This document shows, in pieces, positions 1 through 5,392 of a stretch of DNA of 8,435 nt. Each line of letters starts with the position of its first letter. Positions within the stretch are counted from its first letter, which is position 1. A program made the position numbers and the translations under genes. The notes under the pieces were generated by a model that worked only from the letters and a program-made list of their open reading frames with translations, had not been told where the DNA came from and did not search any database. This stretch comes from Candidatus Zixiibacteriota bacterium. GTDB taxonomy: Bacteria > Zixibacteria > MSB-5A5 > CAIYYT01. The stretch spans positions 1 through 8,435 of the forward strand of contig JAGLUH010000093.1 of the NCBI GenBank assembly GCA_023134875.1. The letters are read 5' to 3'.

Positions 1-225
1 AAGGTCAGATTTCTTCAGTTTTGCCAGAACATCCAGCCCGTTCATGCCGGGCATCTTGATATCCAGCAGGATCAGCGGCGGTTTCTCCTTGGAAGCCATC
101 TGGATTCCTTCGATACCGTCGCCGGCGGCGATTATCTCGTAATCCTCCTGCAGGCCTTCGCGCAGAATCCAGGAGACCTTCGGATCATCATCAATGACAA
201 GCAGCTTGGTTTTGTCTTCAGTCAT
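1..225 (-). CDS. Response regulator, receiver (CheY-like) domain, partial
   Basis: The visible 75 residues are the N-terminal half of a phosphoacceptor receiver domain of a two-component system; the rest lies beyond the window edge. Hallmarks seen: the acidic pocket in VIDDDP (D12-D14), the predicted phosphorylated aspartate D55 in LLDIKMPGMNG, and the MPGMNG turn that follows it. The gene starts at the ATG whose complement is at 223-225. The ribosome site is weak (GAGAA about 6 bases upstream), and no better in-frame start was seen. The output domain, if any, is not visible, so DNA-binding, enzymatic and stand-alone versions cannot be told apart. It is on the same strand as the peptidase/zinc-ribbon unit but separated from it by about 200 bp with a likely terminator and its own promoter, so it is probably a separate transcription unit. 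The receiver call is secure; the partner kinase and regulon are unknown. Confidence 0.93.
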   Translation of the reverse strand, partial: MTEDKTKLLVIDDDPKVSWILREGLQEDYEIIAAGDGIEGIQMASKEKPPLILLDIKMPGMNGLDVLAKLKKSDL

Positions 226-271
226 TGTTATTCTCTGTACTTATACGCTATTATCGGCTAAAAGCTCAGGA

Positions 272-302
272 AATATAGCAATCGGGTGCCGGATTTTTGC
301 AA
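272..302 (-). promoter_or_regulatory. Predicted extended -10 promoter for the response regulator
   Basis: Read on the minus strand, TGCTATATT gives a TGn extended -10 with TATATT (complement at 272-277). TTGCAA at 297-302 can serve as a -35, with a 19-base spacer. Transcription would begin near 265, about 40 bases before the start codon. The long spacer is tolerable with an extended -10. Prediction by eye only. Confidence 0.4.
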
Positions 303-311
303 TTTATTGCA
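298..311. promoter_or_regulatory. Inverted repeat overlapping the -35, possible operator
   Basis: TGCAAT-TT-ATTGCA is a perfect 6+6 inverted repeat with a two-base centre. It overlaps the proposed -35 of the response-regulator promoter, which is a typical site for a dimeric repressor or autoregulator. Which protein binds, if any, is unknown. Confidence 0.3.
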
Positions 312-332
312 CTTTTGATTTAGCGCGCAGTA

Positions 333-346
333 GCTTGACGTCAAGC
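333..346. promoter_or_regulatory. Perfect 14-bp palindrome GCTTGACGTCAAGC
   Basis: A perfect 14-base palindrome about 60 bp upstream of the proposed -10 of the response-regulator gene. Its position fits an upstream binding site for a dimeric regulator. It is not a terminator, because it has no loop and no T-run. Function is inferred from position only. Confidence 0.3.
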
Positions 347-393
347 GGACAGATTACTTCCCGCGTCGCCAGGAAGCCTTTCTCGGCGAAGTT

Positions 394-410
394 AAAACCG
401 CTGCGGTTTT
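394..410 (-). terminator. Short hairpin, likely terminator of the peptidase/zinc-ribbon unit
   Basis: AAAACCG-CTG-CGGTTTT is a perfect 7-bp stem with a 3-base loop, starting about 17 bases after the zinc-ribbon stop codon. On the minus strand the stem ends in TTTT followed by AACTT, giving a short U-tract; the arrangement is nearly symmetric and could act in both directions. It also resembles the CAAAAC/GTTTTG hairpins at 3431-3457 and 7640-7665, so it may belong to that repeat family. Confidence 0.45.
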
Positions 411-426
411 GACAGGTTGCTCTCTA

Positions 427-732
427 TTAGGGTGTCTCAAACCAGGTGCCGCGTGAATCGCCGTCGTCGCGGCCGGCCTCACCCTTCCAGACCTTGGCGC
501 TTTTCGAACCATGCTGGTGGACGATGTAGGCACACTCGGGCTGGCTGCACACCCAGTTGGTCGAACCTGACGTAAAAAGAGGCAGCAATGTGCCCACCTT
601 GCACTGCGGGCATTTGATCGGTTCCATGTATTCCATAACCTCCATAATGATCTTTATTCTTCTTTTTCTAGCGGCTTCGGCGGCCGCCGCTGCTGCGGCA
701 CCGGCAGTCGCTCCCCCTCCGGCGGATGCCAT
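427..732 (-). CDS. Small zinc-ribbon protein, unknown function
   Basis: A 101-residue protein I do not recognise. It starts at the ATG (complement 730-732) that overlaps the upstream peptidase stop as TGATG, so translation is probably coupled; AAAGG about 10 bases upstream supports this start. The frame is open for 15 further codons upstream, but those lie inside the peptidase gene. Visible layout: an alanine/glycine-rich low-complexity N-terminus (about 3-21), a basic stretch ARKRRIK (21-27), then a treble-clef or zinc-ribbon-like core with CPQC (C41, C44) and CSQPEC (C62, C67), and a hydrophilic tail with several Asp/Gly and WFETP at the end. The four cysteines would bind one zinc. Such modules bind nucleic acids or proteins; no specific role can be given. 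Met30 is an alternative start that would drop the alanine tract. It is the last gene of its unit, followed by a hairpin at 394-410. Confidence 0.72.
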   Translation of the reverse strand: MASAGGGATAGAAAAAAAEAARKRRIKIIMEVMEYMEPIKCPQCKVGTLLPLFTSGSTNWVCSQPECAYIVHQHGSKSAKVWKGEAGRDDGDSRGTWFETP

Positions 733-2735
733 CACTTGCTGCCTTTCAGGTAACGGTTGAACCACTTGAGAATCCACTCCAGCCGCACCTGCCTTCTGTC
801 GGGACGACCGTCACGCGACAGGCCATGCGGCTCGCCCGGAAAGCGGAGGAATTCCACCTTGCGGTTGAGCATCTTCAGGGAGATAAACAACTGTTCCGCC
901 TGCTCGATCGGGCAGCGCAGGTCCTGCTCGGAATGGATAATCAAAAGCGGTGTGCGGATGTTGGTAACATAGGTCAACGGCGATTGGCGGCGATAGCTGT
1001 CCGGATGGCTGAACGGTGTCGCTTTCTTGTCGCCGGCGATTTCGCGTGGCATGTGGAAACCGAAATCAGAGGAACCAAACATCGATTCCAGATTCACTAC
1101 CGATCGCTGCGTCACCGCCGCCGCAAAGCGGTTGGTATGGGAGACAATCCAGTTGGTCATGAAGCCGCCGTAACTACCGCCGGTGACTCCCATCCGGCGA
1201 CGATCGATATATGGTTTCTTCTCCATGAAATCGGCGAACGCCATACAATCTTCGTGATCCACCGTTCCCCAGTTGGCGGTGATGGTATCGGCATGTTTCT
1301 CGCCGTAACCCTGGCCACCGCGCGGGTTGGCATAATAAACAACATATCCCTGCGCCGCCAGGAACTGCATCTCGTGGAAGAAGGTGTTGCCGTATTGCAC
1401 CCGGGGACCGCCATGAATCTGCAGGATAGAGGGATACTTGCGGCGGGGCGAGAAGTTGAACGGTTTCAGGATCCAGCCATGCACCGGATAGCCGTCATAG
1501 GCGCGAAAGATCACCTCCTCCGGCTTGCCGATCGCTGTGGTTTTTGTCAACTCCTTATTGAACTCAGTCAGGCACTGCGGTTTGCTTTTCCGGTTGACAT
1601 CAGCGACATGAATTCCCGCCGGCGTGGTATGGTTGGCGACTACAAGCGCGGCTCTGGTGGTCTTACCCGCCAGGCTGAAACCGACGACATGAAGCTTGCC
1701 GCTGACGATAGTCTCCATCTTTCGGCCGGACGCCGAAACGCGGTAAAGATGTGTGGAACCAGCGTCAGAAACCTGAAAATATATCCACTTGCCATCCGCC
1801 GACCAGTAGGGCGGCATCGTACTGCCCATCTCAGCGGTATCGGAGATGGTCAGGTCGAATGCCTGACGATCGAGCTTTTTAGTCAGGTCTGTCGCCTTGC
1901 CACCACGAACCGGAACCTTCCAGATATGGAAATTGGTCACACCCCAGGGGTCGTTGGGGTTATCATGACCGAGATAGGCGATACTGTTACCGTCGGGTGA
2001 GAATTGGGGCAGATAGGCGGGACCATCGGGCGTAGCAATCTTACGGCTTTTGCCACCACCAGTCGGCATCACGAAGATATCGGTCAATCCCACATCGATA
2101 TCGGGTTGCTTGCGGATATTGGTGATATAGACGATCTGACGGCCGTTGGGAGAATAGGAGGGCGATTCCTTGCCCCGACCGCCGCGGGTGAGCGCTTTAC
2201 CCTTGCCGGTGGCGATGTCAAAAGTCCAGATTTGCCCCTCCGCCTTGGGGAAAAAGCCAACGGCATCCATCTTGTAGATCATCCTGGTGATATGGCGATA
2301 AACCGGCGGTTCTTTCTTGCCCTGCTTATCCTTGGGCACTTCATCATCTTTGCGAAAGATGCAGAGTATCTTTTTGCTGTCAGGTGAGAATGACAGCTCA
2401 GAGAAGGCGCCATCCTTTTCGACCAACAGCCTGGCCTCGCCGCCATGACGCGGGATAACATAGATACCCTTCTTCTTACCCCGCTTGGAAATGAAGGCAA
2501 TAGTCTTGCCGTCGGGGGAGAAAACGGGAGCGCTATCACTAACTTCGCCGAAAGTATACTGCCGCAGGTTGCTGCCGTCGACATTAACCAGGTAGATATG
2601 CGAAAAGTACTTTTTCTTGTCCTCGGCAACACTCTTGACACTGAATGCTATTTCAGTTTCATCAGGCGACATCGCCACATTACCGACGAATTTCAACTGC
2701 AACAGATCAGCAATTGTCACTTTTCTCTTTTTCAT
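732..2735 (-). CDS. S9 family serine peptidase (prolyl oligopeptidase / acylaminoacyl-peptidase type)
   Basis: A 667-residue cytoplasmic serine peptidase of the prolyl-oligopeptidase clan, probably releasing N-terminal acylated residues or dipeptides from short peptides. Residues about 10-395 form the beta-propeller, seen as repeated FSPDG/YSPNG/WSADG blade motifs (72-76, 194-198, 245-249, 311-315). Residues about 405-667 are the alpha/beta-hydrolase domain: oxyanion motif HGGP (441-444), nucleophile Ser521 in GGSYGGF, Asp605 in SEQDLRCP, and His637 in GEPHGLSR, so the triad is complete. There is no signal peptide or membrane segment. Start: ATG at complement 2733-2735, preceded by AGGAG with a 6-base gap. 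Length is normal for the acylaminoacyl-peptidase/DPP-like branch. It has its own promoter at 2798-2827 and is translationally coupled to the zinc-ribbon gene. Exact substrate specificity cannot be read from the sequence. Confidence 0.95.
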   Translation of the reverse strand: MKKRKVTIADLLQLKFVGNVAMSPDETEIAFSVKSVAEDKKKYFSHIYLVNVDGSNLRQYTFGEVSDSAPVFSPDGKTIAFISKRGKKKGIYVIPRHGGEARLLVEKDGAFSELSFSPDSKKILCIFRKDDEVPKDKQGKKEPPVYRHITRMIYKMDAVGFFPKAEGQIWTFDIATGKGKALTRGGRGKESPSYSPNGRQIVYITNIRKQPDIDVGLTDIFVMPTGGGKSRKIATPDGPAYLPQFSPDGNSIAYLGHDNPNDPWGVTNFHIWKVPVRGGKATDLTKKLDRQAFDLTISDTAEMGSTMPPYWSADGKWIYFQVSDAGSTHLYRVSASGRKMETIVSGKLHVVGFSLAGKTTRAALVVANHTTPAGIHVADVNRKSKPQCLTEFNKELTKTTAIGKPEEVIFRAYDGYPVHGWILKPFNFSPRRKYPSILQIHGGPRVQYGNTFFHEMQFLAAQGYVVYYANPRGGQGYGEKHADTITANWGTVDHEDCMAFADFMEKKPYIDRRRMGVTGGSYGGFMTNWIVSHTNRFAAAVTQRSVVNLESMFGSSDFGFHMPREIAGDKKATPFSHPDSYRRQSPLTYVTNIRTPLLIIHSEQDLRCPIEQAEQLFISLKMLNRKVEFLRFPGEPHGLSRDGRPDRRQVRLEWILKWFNRYLKGSK

Positions 2736-2797
2736 TTGTGGCTCCTCACCGAAAGATGGAATATCTCTTCAAGTCCCACAGTTCTCTCATACGCCGA

Positions 2798-2827
2798 ATA
2801 ATAGGAAATGGTTAAGGCGTTACGCAA
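2798..2827 (-). promoter_or_regulatory. Predicted sigma70-type promoter for the S9 peptidase unit
   Basis: On the minus strand, TTGCGT (complement 2822-2827) and TATTAT (complement 2798-2803) are separated by 18 bases. The -10 matches consensus at 5 of 6 and the -35 at 3 of 6. It lies in the 109-bp gap after mntP and would give a leader of about 55 bases. No convincing terminator hairpin separates mntP from it, so read-through from mntP is also possible. Confidence 0.5.
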
Positions 2828-2844
2828 ACTCTTTTGTGCGGGGG

Positions 2845-3408
2845 CTAGGCCGCGACGTAACTAATCAGAATCTTGATGCCAATGCCGATCAACACCAACC
2901 CACCCACCTGTTCCATGTGTTTGCCGAAACGTTTTCCCAGACGAAGACCTAACGCCAGACCGAGACAGGTCATCGCCGCCGTCACCAAACCGATGATGAC
3001 GCTGGGAAGCCAGATATCGACATGGAGCATGGCAAGACTTAAACCGATCGCGAGTGCATCAATGCTGGTCGCCAGACTGAGTAGCAGCAGCGGCAATCCC
3101 CGGGTCGGGTCCTTAATCTTATGTTCTCTCTCTTTTTTTGAGAACGATTCCTTGATCATCCTGCCGCCGATAAAAGCCAACAGGCCAAAAGCAACCCAGT
3201 GATCGTACGCCTCGATCTGGGTGGCGATGGTTCTTCCCGCCCACCAGCCGAGTATCGGCATCATGAACTGGAAGAAGCCGAAGTAAAATGAAAGGCGGAA
3301 GAAATGATGGAAGGTCAATCGAGGTAGAACGGCGCCGGTAACTATACCGATAGCAAAGGTATCCATCGCCAGACCGAGGGCAATGCCGAAGATTATAAGA
3401 AGGCTCAT
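2845..3408 (-). CDS. mntP: Manganese efflux pump MntP
   Basis: A 187-residue inner-membrane protein of the MntP (YebN, DUF204) family, which exports Mn(II) when it is in excess. It has six hydrophobic segments built as two homologous three-helix halves. Each half carries the family's acidic motif: GLAMDTFAIG with D16, and ATSIDALAIG with D117, matching the two membrane aspartates needed for transport in the E. coli protein. Other family marks are FGFFQFMMPILGWWAG (44-58) and a basic cytoplasmic loop with KKEREHK (91-97) between the halves. Length is as expected. The start matches the family's N-terminus; the nearest ribosome-site candidate, AGAGGA, is rather far (13 bases). It lies downstream of pdxT on the same strand but behind a 281-bp repeat-rich gap, so it is probably transcribed separately. 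I looked for the manganese-sensing yybP-ykoY leader often found before mntP and did not see it. Confidence 0.95.
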   Translation of the reverse strand: MSLLIIFGIALGLAMDTFAIGIVTGAVLPRLTFHHFFRLSFYFGFFQFMMPILGWWAGRTIATQIEAYDHWVAFGLLAFIGGRMIKESFSKKEREHKIKDPTRGLPLLLLSLATSIDALAIGLSLAMLHVDIWLPSVIIGLVTAAMTCLGLALGLRLGKRFGKHMEQVGGLVLIGIGIKILISYVAA

Positions 3409-3430
3409 CGAGTCAATTCAATCCTCTAAT

Positions 3431-3457
3431 GTAGGCTAAAACCCTTGCGTTTTTGAC
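3431..3457. repeat. Hairpin repeat, GTAGGCTAAAAC...GTTTTTGAC
   Basis: An imperfect hairpin in the mntP leader: GTAGGCTAAAAC, loop CCTTGC, GTTTTTGAC. It shares the GTAGG(T/C)(C/T)AAAA left arm with 7640-7665 and the AAAAC/GTTTT stem with 394-410. It lies 23 to 49 bases upstream of the mntP start, so on the minus strand it would fold in that transcript's leader. Confidence 0.5.
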
Positions 3458-3473
3458 TAATCCTTCTTCACGC

Positions 3474-3483
3474 TTCGCGCGAA
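3474..3483. promoter_or_regulatory. Perfect 10-bp palindrome TTCGCGCGAA
   Basis: TTCGCGCGAA reads the same on both strands and lies about 70 bp upstream of the mntP start. It could be an operator, but ten bases in a region full of hairpins is weak evidence on its own. Confidence 0.2.
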
Positions 3484-3513
3484 TGTCTTTGAGCATTGCC
3501 CCTTCATCATCCC

Positions 3514-3563
3514 GTAGGGGCACGCTGCCGCGTGCCCACGGGCACAGCTCGCTGTGCCCCTAC
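3514..3563. repeat. Nested cruciform repeat (GTAGGGGCAC family)
   Basis: A 50-bp element of two adjacent hairpins inside an outer inverted repeat. The left hairpin is GGGCACGC-TGCC-GCGTGCCC (3518-3537). The right one is GGGCACAG-CTCG-CTGTGCCC (3540-3559). The outer ends GTAGGGGCAC (3514-3523) and GTGCCCCTAC (3554-3563) are perfect complements. A related single hairpin lies at 7601-7620. It lacks a T-run, so I do not call it a terminator. Confidence 0.7.
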
Positions 3564-3578
3564 TTAATCTTGTAGTTT

Positions 3579-3640
3579 GTAGATCAAAACCCTGGCGGCG
3601 CGGAATCTGTAGGGGGCAAGACATCTCGCCGCCATGCGAG
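3579..3640. repeat. Degenerate repeat block between pdxT and mntP
   Basis: This stretch holds a GTAGATCAAAACCCTGGCGG unit resembling, in reverse complement, the repeats at 7694-7718 and 7973-7997. It is followed by a small hairpin CTCGC-CGCCAT-GCGAG (3625-3640) that resembles the CTCGCC/GGCGAG hairpin at 7666-7689. Copies are diverged; no coding function is seen. Confidence 0.45.
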
Positions 3641-3655
3641 AAAAGGCAAAAAAAA

Positions 3656-3684
3656 GGGCAACTTCCGGACGTCTGCCGCCCACA
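3656..3684. repeat. Repeat GGACGTCTGCCGCCCACA, copy 1 (partly degenerate)
   Basis: The 18 bases at 3667-3684 (GGACGTCTGCCGCCCACA) are identical to 8028-8045 and close to 7750-7764. The left arm here (GGGCAACTTCC) is mutated relative to GGGCAGACGT, so the hairpin formed by the other copies is broken. It abuts the 3' end of pdxT. Confidence 0.65.
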
Positions 3685-3689
3685 AAATG

Positions 3690-4265
3690 CTAGTGAAGCA
3701 AAGATAAAAAGAACTCCTGGAATCGGGTTGATGCCGACAATTCCGGATGAAACGCAGTCGCCACGACTTTATCCTGCCTGACAATGGTAATCTCATCCTG
3801 CCAGCGGCCGAGTATCTCAACATCCTTGCCAATTTTAATTACCTTGGGCGCACGGATAAACACCATTTCCATTTCTTCTTTTTCACCACAAGCCCCAAAT
3901 TCACCCGTGCCGACAAAGGACTCATACTGGCGGCCGTAAGCATTGCGGGCGGTGATGATATCAATCAACCCCAGCGGTTGGGCCTTGTTATCGTCGATGA
4001 TACTGCGACCGAGCAGGATCATACCGGCGCAGGTGCCCCAGATCGGTTTATGTTGCGCAAACTCCTTGATCGGTTGAGCCATCTTTTCAATTTTGAGGAA
4101 ACGGGCGATGACGGAGGATTCCCCGCCTGGTATTATCAGACAGTCAACACGATTCAGCGCCTCGACGGATTTTATCAGCCTGACCTGACAGCGCAGCTTT
4201 TCCAGAACCTGCTGGTGTTTGGCGAAATCACCCTGAAAGGATAAGATACCGACGGTCGCGGGCAT
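3690..4265 (-). CDS. pdxT: PLP synthase glutaminase subunit PdxT
   Basis: A 191-residue class-I glutamine amidotransferase that hydrolyses glutamine and passes ammonia through a tunnel to PdxS for pyridoxal-5'-phosphate synthesis. Visible motifs: PGGESS (46-51; the family usually has GGEST), oxyanion/nucleophile GTCAGM with Cys79, RNAYGRQ (107-113), and FHPEL with His173 and Glu175, completing the Cys-His-Glu triad. Length is typical. The frame is open for 22 codons further upstream, but these lie within pdxS. The chosen ATG (complement 4263-4265) is one base after the pdxS stop (TAA-C-ATG) and gives the normal MPATVGILSFQGD N-terminus. The tight spacing implies co-transcription and coupled translation, fitting the PdxS12:PdxT12 complex. 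The 3' end runs straight into a repeat block, with no clear terminator. Confidence 0.96.
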   Translation of the reverse strand: MPATVGILSFQGDFAKHQQVLEKLRCQVRLIKSVEALNRVDCLIIPGGESSVIARFLKIEKMAQPIKEFAQHKPIWGTCAGMILLGRSIIDDNKAQPLGLIDIITARNAYGRQYESFVGTGEFGACGEKEEMEMVFIRAPKVIKIGKDVEILGRWQDEITIVRQDKVVATAFHPELSASTRFQEFFLSLLH

Positions 4266-4266
4266 G

Positions 4267-5145
4267 TTAGCGGTACTGGAGCATCTCTTCTTTGGGGATT
4301 TTATCGATCTCCAGGCCCCGCATCGCCTCACCCAACAACCGTGAAGCCTCGACCACCTTGGCGGGATTATCGAAGTGTGTGGTGGCTGTTACAATGGCTT
4401 TACCGACCGCCTCCGGCTTCGACGACTTGAAAATACCGGAACCGACAAAGACCGATTCGGCGCCCAGTTTCATGCAGAGCACCGCATCCGCAGGGGTGGC
4501 GATACCGCCGGCGGCGAAGTTGGGAACCGGCAGTTTGCCTTTCCTGGCGACCAGTTTGACCAGTTCCAGCGGCACCCGCATCTTACGAGCAGCTTTTTTC
4601 AACTGATCGATTTTCATCTTTTTCAGTTGGGCGATTTCGCTATTCACCAGGCGCAGATGTTTGACCGCCTCGACAATGTTGCCGGAACCCGCCTCCCCCT
4701 TGGTGCGAATCAGCGCCGCACCTTCATGGATACGCCGCAACGCCTCACCCAGATTGCGGCAACCGCAAACGAAGGGTATCTTGAAGGGGTGCTTGTAAAT
4801 ATGGAACTCGTTGTCGGCCGGAGTCAAAACTTCCGACTCGTCGATATAATCGACCTTCAATTCCTCCAAAAGTTCCGCTTCCGCGAAATGACCGATACGA
4901 CATTTGGCCATCACCGGAATCTGTACCGCTTTCTTGATCTCCTCGATCTTCTCAATCGGCGACATGCGGGCGACGCCGCCAGCCTTACGGATATCGGCGG
5001 GCACCCGTTCCAGCGCCATCACCGCCACCGCGCCGGCGTCTTCGGCAATTCGAGCCTGCTCAGCAGTAACAACATCCATGATAACGCCGCCTTTGAGCAT
5101 CTCCGCCAGTCCGACTTTCAATAGAAATTCTTTATCCATAGCCAT
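4267..5145 (-). CDS. pdxS: PLP synthase lyase subunit PdxS
   Basis: A 292-residue (beta/alpha)8-barrel that makes pyridoxal-5'-phosphate from ribose-5-phosphate, glyceraldehyde-3-phosphate and PdxT-derived ammonia (the DXP-independent route). The key residues are all present and even keep Bacillus numbering: Asp24 in IMDVV, Lys81 in MAKCRIGH, and Lys149 in [10 protein letters not shown]. The phosphate-binding glycine motifs [10 protein letters not shown] and VFVGSGIF are intact. Length is normal. Start: ATG at complement 5143-5145, preceded by AAGGA with an 8- to 9-base gap; a second in-frame ATG two codons later is less well placed. It is first in a pdxS-pdxT operon and divergent from the nifS-selD fusion, which starts 247 bp away. 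I could not settle a promoter for pdxS. Presence of PdxST implies the organism does not depend on the PdxA/PdxJ route. Confidence 0.97.
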   Translation of the reverse strand: MAMDKEFLLKVGLAEMLKGGVIMDVVTAEQARIAEDAGAVAVMALERVPADIRKAGGVARMSPIEKIEEIKKAVQIPVMAKCRIGHFAEAELLEELKVDYIDESEVLTPADNEFHIYKHPFKIPFVCGCRNLGEALRRIHEGAALIRTKGEAGSGNIVEAVKHLRLVNSEIAQLKKMKIDQLKKAARKMRVPLELVKLVARKGKLPVPNFAAGGIATPADAVLCMKLGAESVFVGSGIFKSSKPEAVGKAIVTATTHFDNPAKVVEASRLLGEAMRGLEIDKIPKEEMLQYR

Positions 5146-5392
5146 AACTCAAGTCCTTTTTAAGGTTCTTCCTCTCATGGTGACTGGTGCTGCGACCGCC
5201 TACGTAGCTTGCCAGGCCAGCCACTATAAGAAACTTAATCTATCCCCACTGGAAACGCAAGCGGTTTGGATACACCGACCGTCGCCGACGTTTAATCAGC
5301 TTGACAACCTGCAAAGTCGGCGTGATATTAGCCTCACAGTCCACAGAGGGGGATATCCGTTCCCGGCAATGGCTGGGGAATGGGGAAAAAGA
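5146..5392. promoter_or_regulatory. Divergent intergenic region between pdxS and nifS-selD
   Basis: This 247-bp gap carries the start signals of both pdxST (leftward) and the fusion gene (rightward). Apart from the rightward promoter at 5301-5329, I see an 8-base palindrome CTACGTAG (near 5201-5208) and a small inverted repeat CGTCG-C-CGACG (about 5280-5290). The latter ends about 10 bases before the -35 and could be a regulator site. No tRNA, T-box, riboswitch or hairpin repeat of the kind seen elsewhere in the window was recognised. Open frames across it are not credible genes. Confidence 0.4.
5301..5329 (+). promoter_or_regulatory. Predicted sigma70-type promoter for the nifS-selD fusion
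   Basis: TTGACA at 5301-5306 is a perfect -35. GATATT at 5324-5329 is a 4-of-6 -10 that keeps the conserved A2 and T6, with an ideal 17-base spacer. Transcription would start near 5336, giving a leader of about 55-60 bases before the ATG at 5393. Confidence 0.5.

Noticed and set aside
276..292. Sigma54 (-24/-12) promoter for the response regulator
   Set aside because: The minus strand reads CGGCACCCGATTGC, but the GG and GC are 9 rather than 10 bases apart and the first T is missing. An extended -10 promoter fits better.
726..2000. A 424-codon plus-strand open frame
   Set aside because: It lies wholly antisense to the S9 peptidase, whose frame carries full domain and catalytic motifs. The plus-strand translation has no recognisable motif and no ribosome site of note.
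3409..3513. yybP-ykoY manganese riboswitch before mntP
   Set aside because: The leader lacks the conserved loop motifs of that class, as far as I can tell by eye. The structure present is explained by the hairpin repeat and the TTCGCGCGAA palindrome.
3554..3832. Small open frames on both strands across the pdxT end and repeat block
   Set aside because: They overlap pdxT out of frame or in antisense and otherwise translate repeats, with no motif or convincing start.
4904..5392. N-terminal extension of the nifS-selD frame by 163 codons
   Set aside because: The frame is open upstream of the start, but most of it is antisense to pdxS and the rest crosses the promoter region. The normal NifS N-terminus and a ribosome site begin at 5393.
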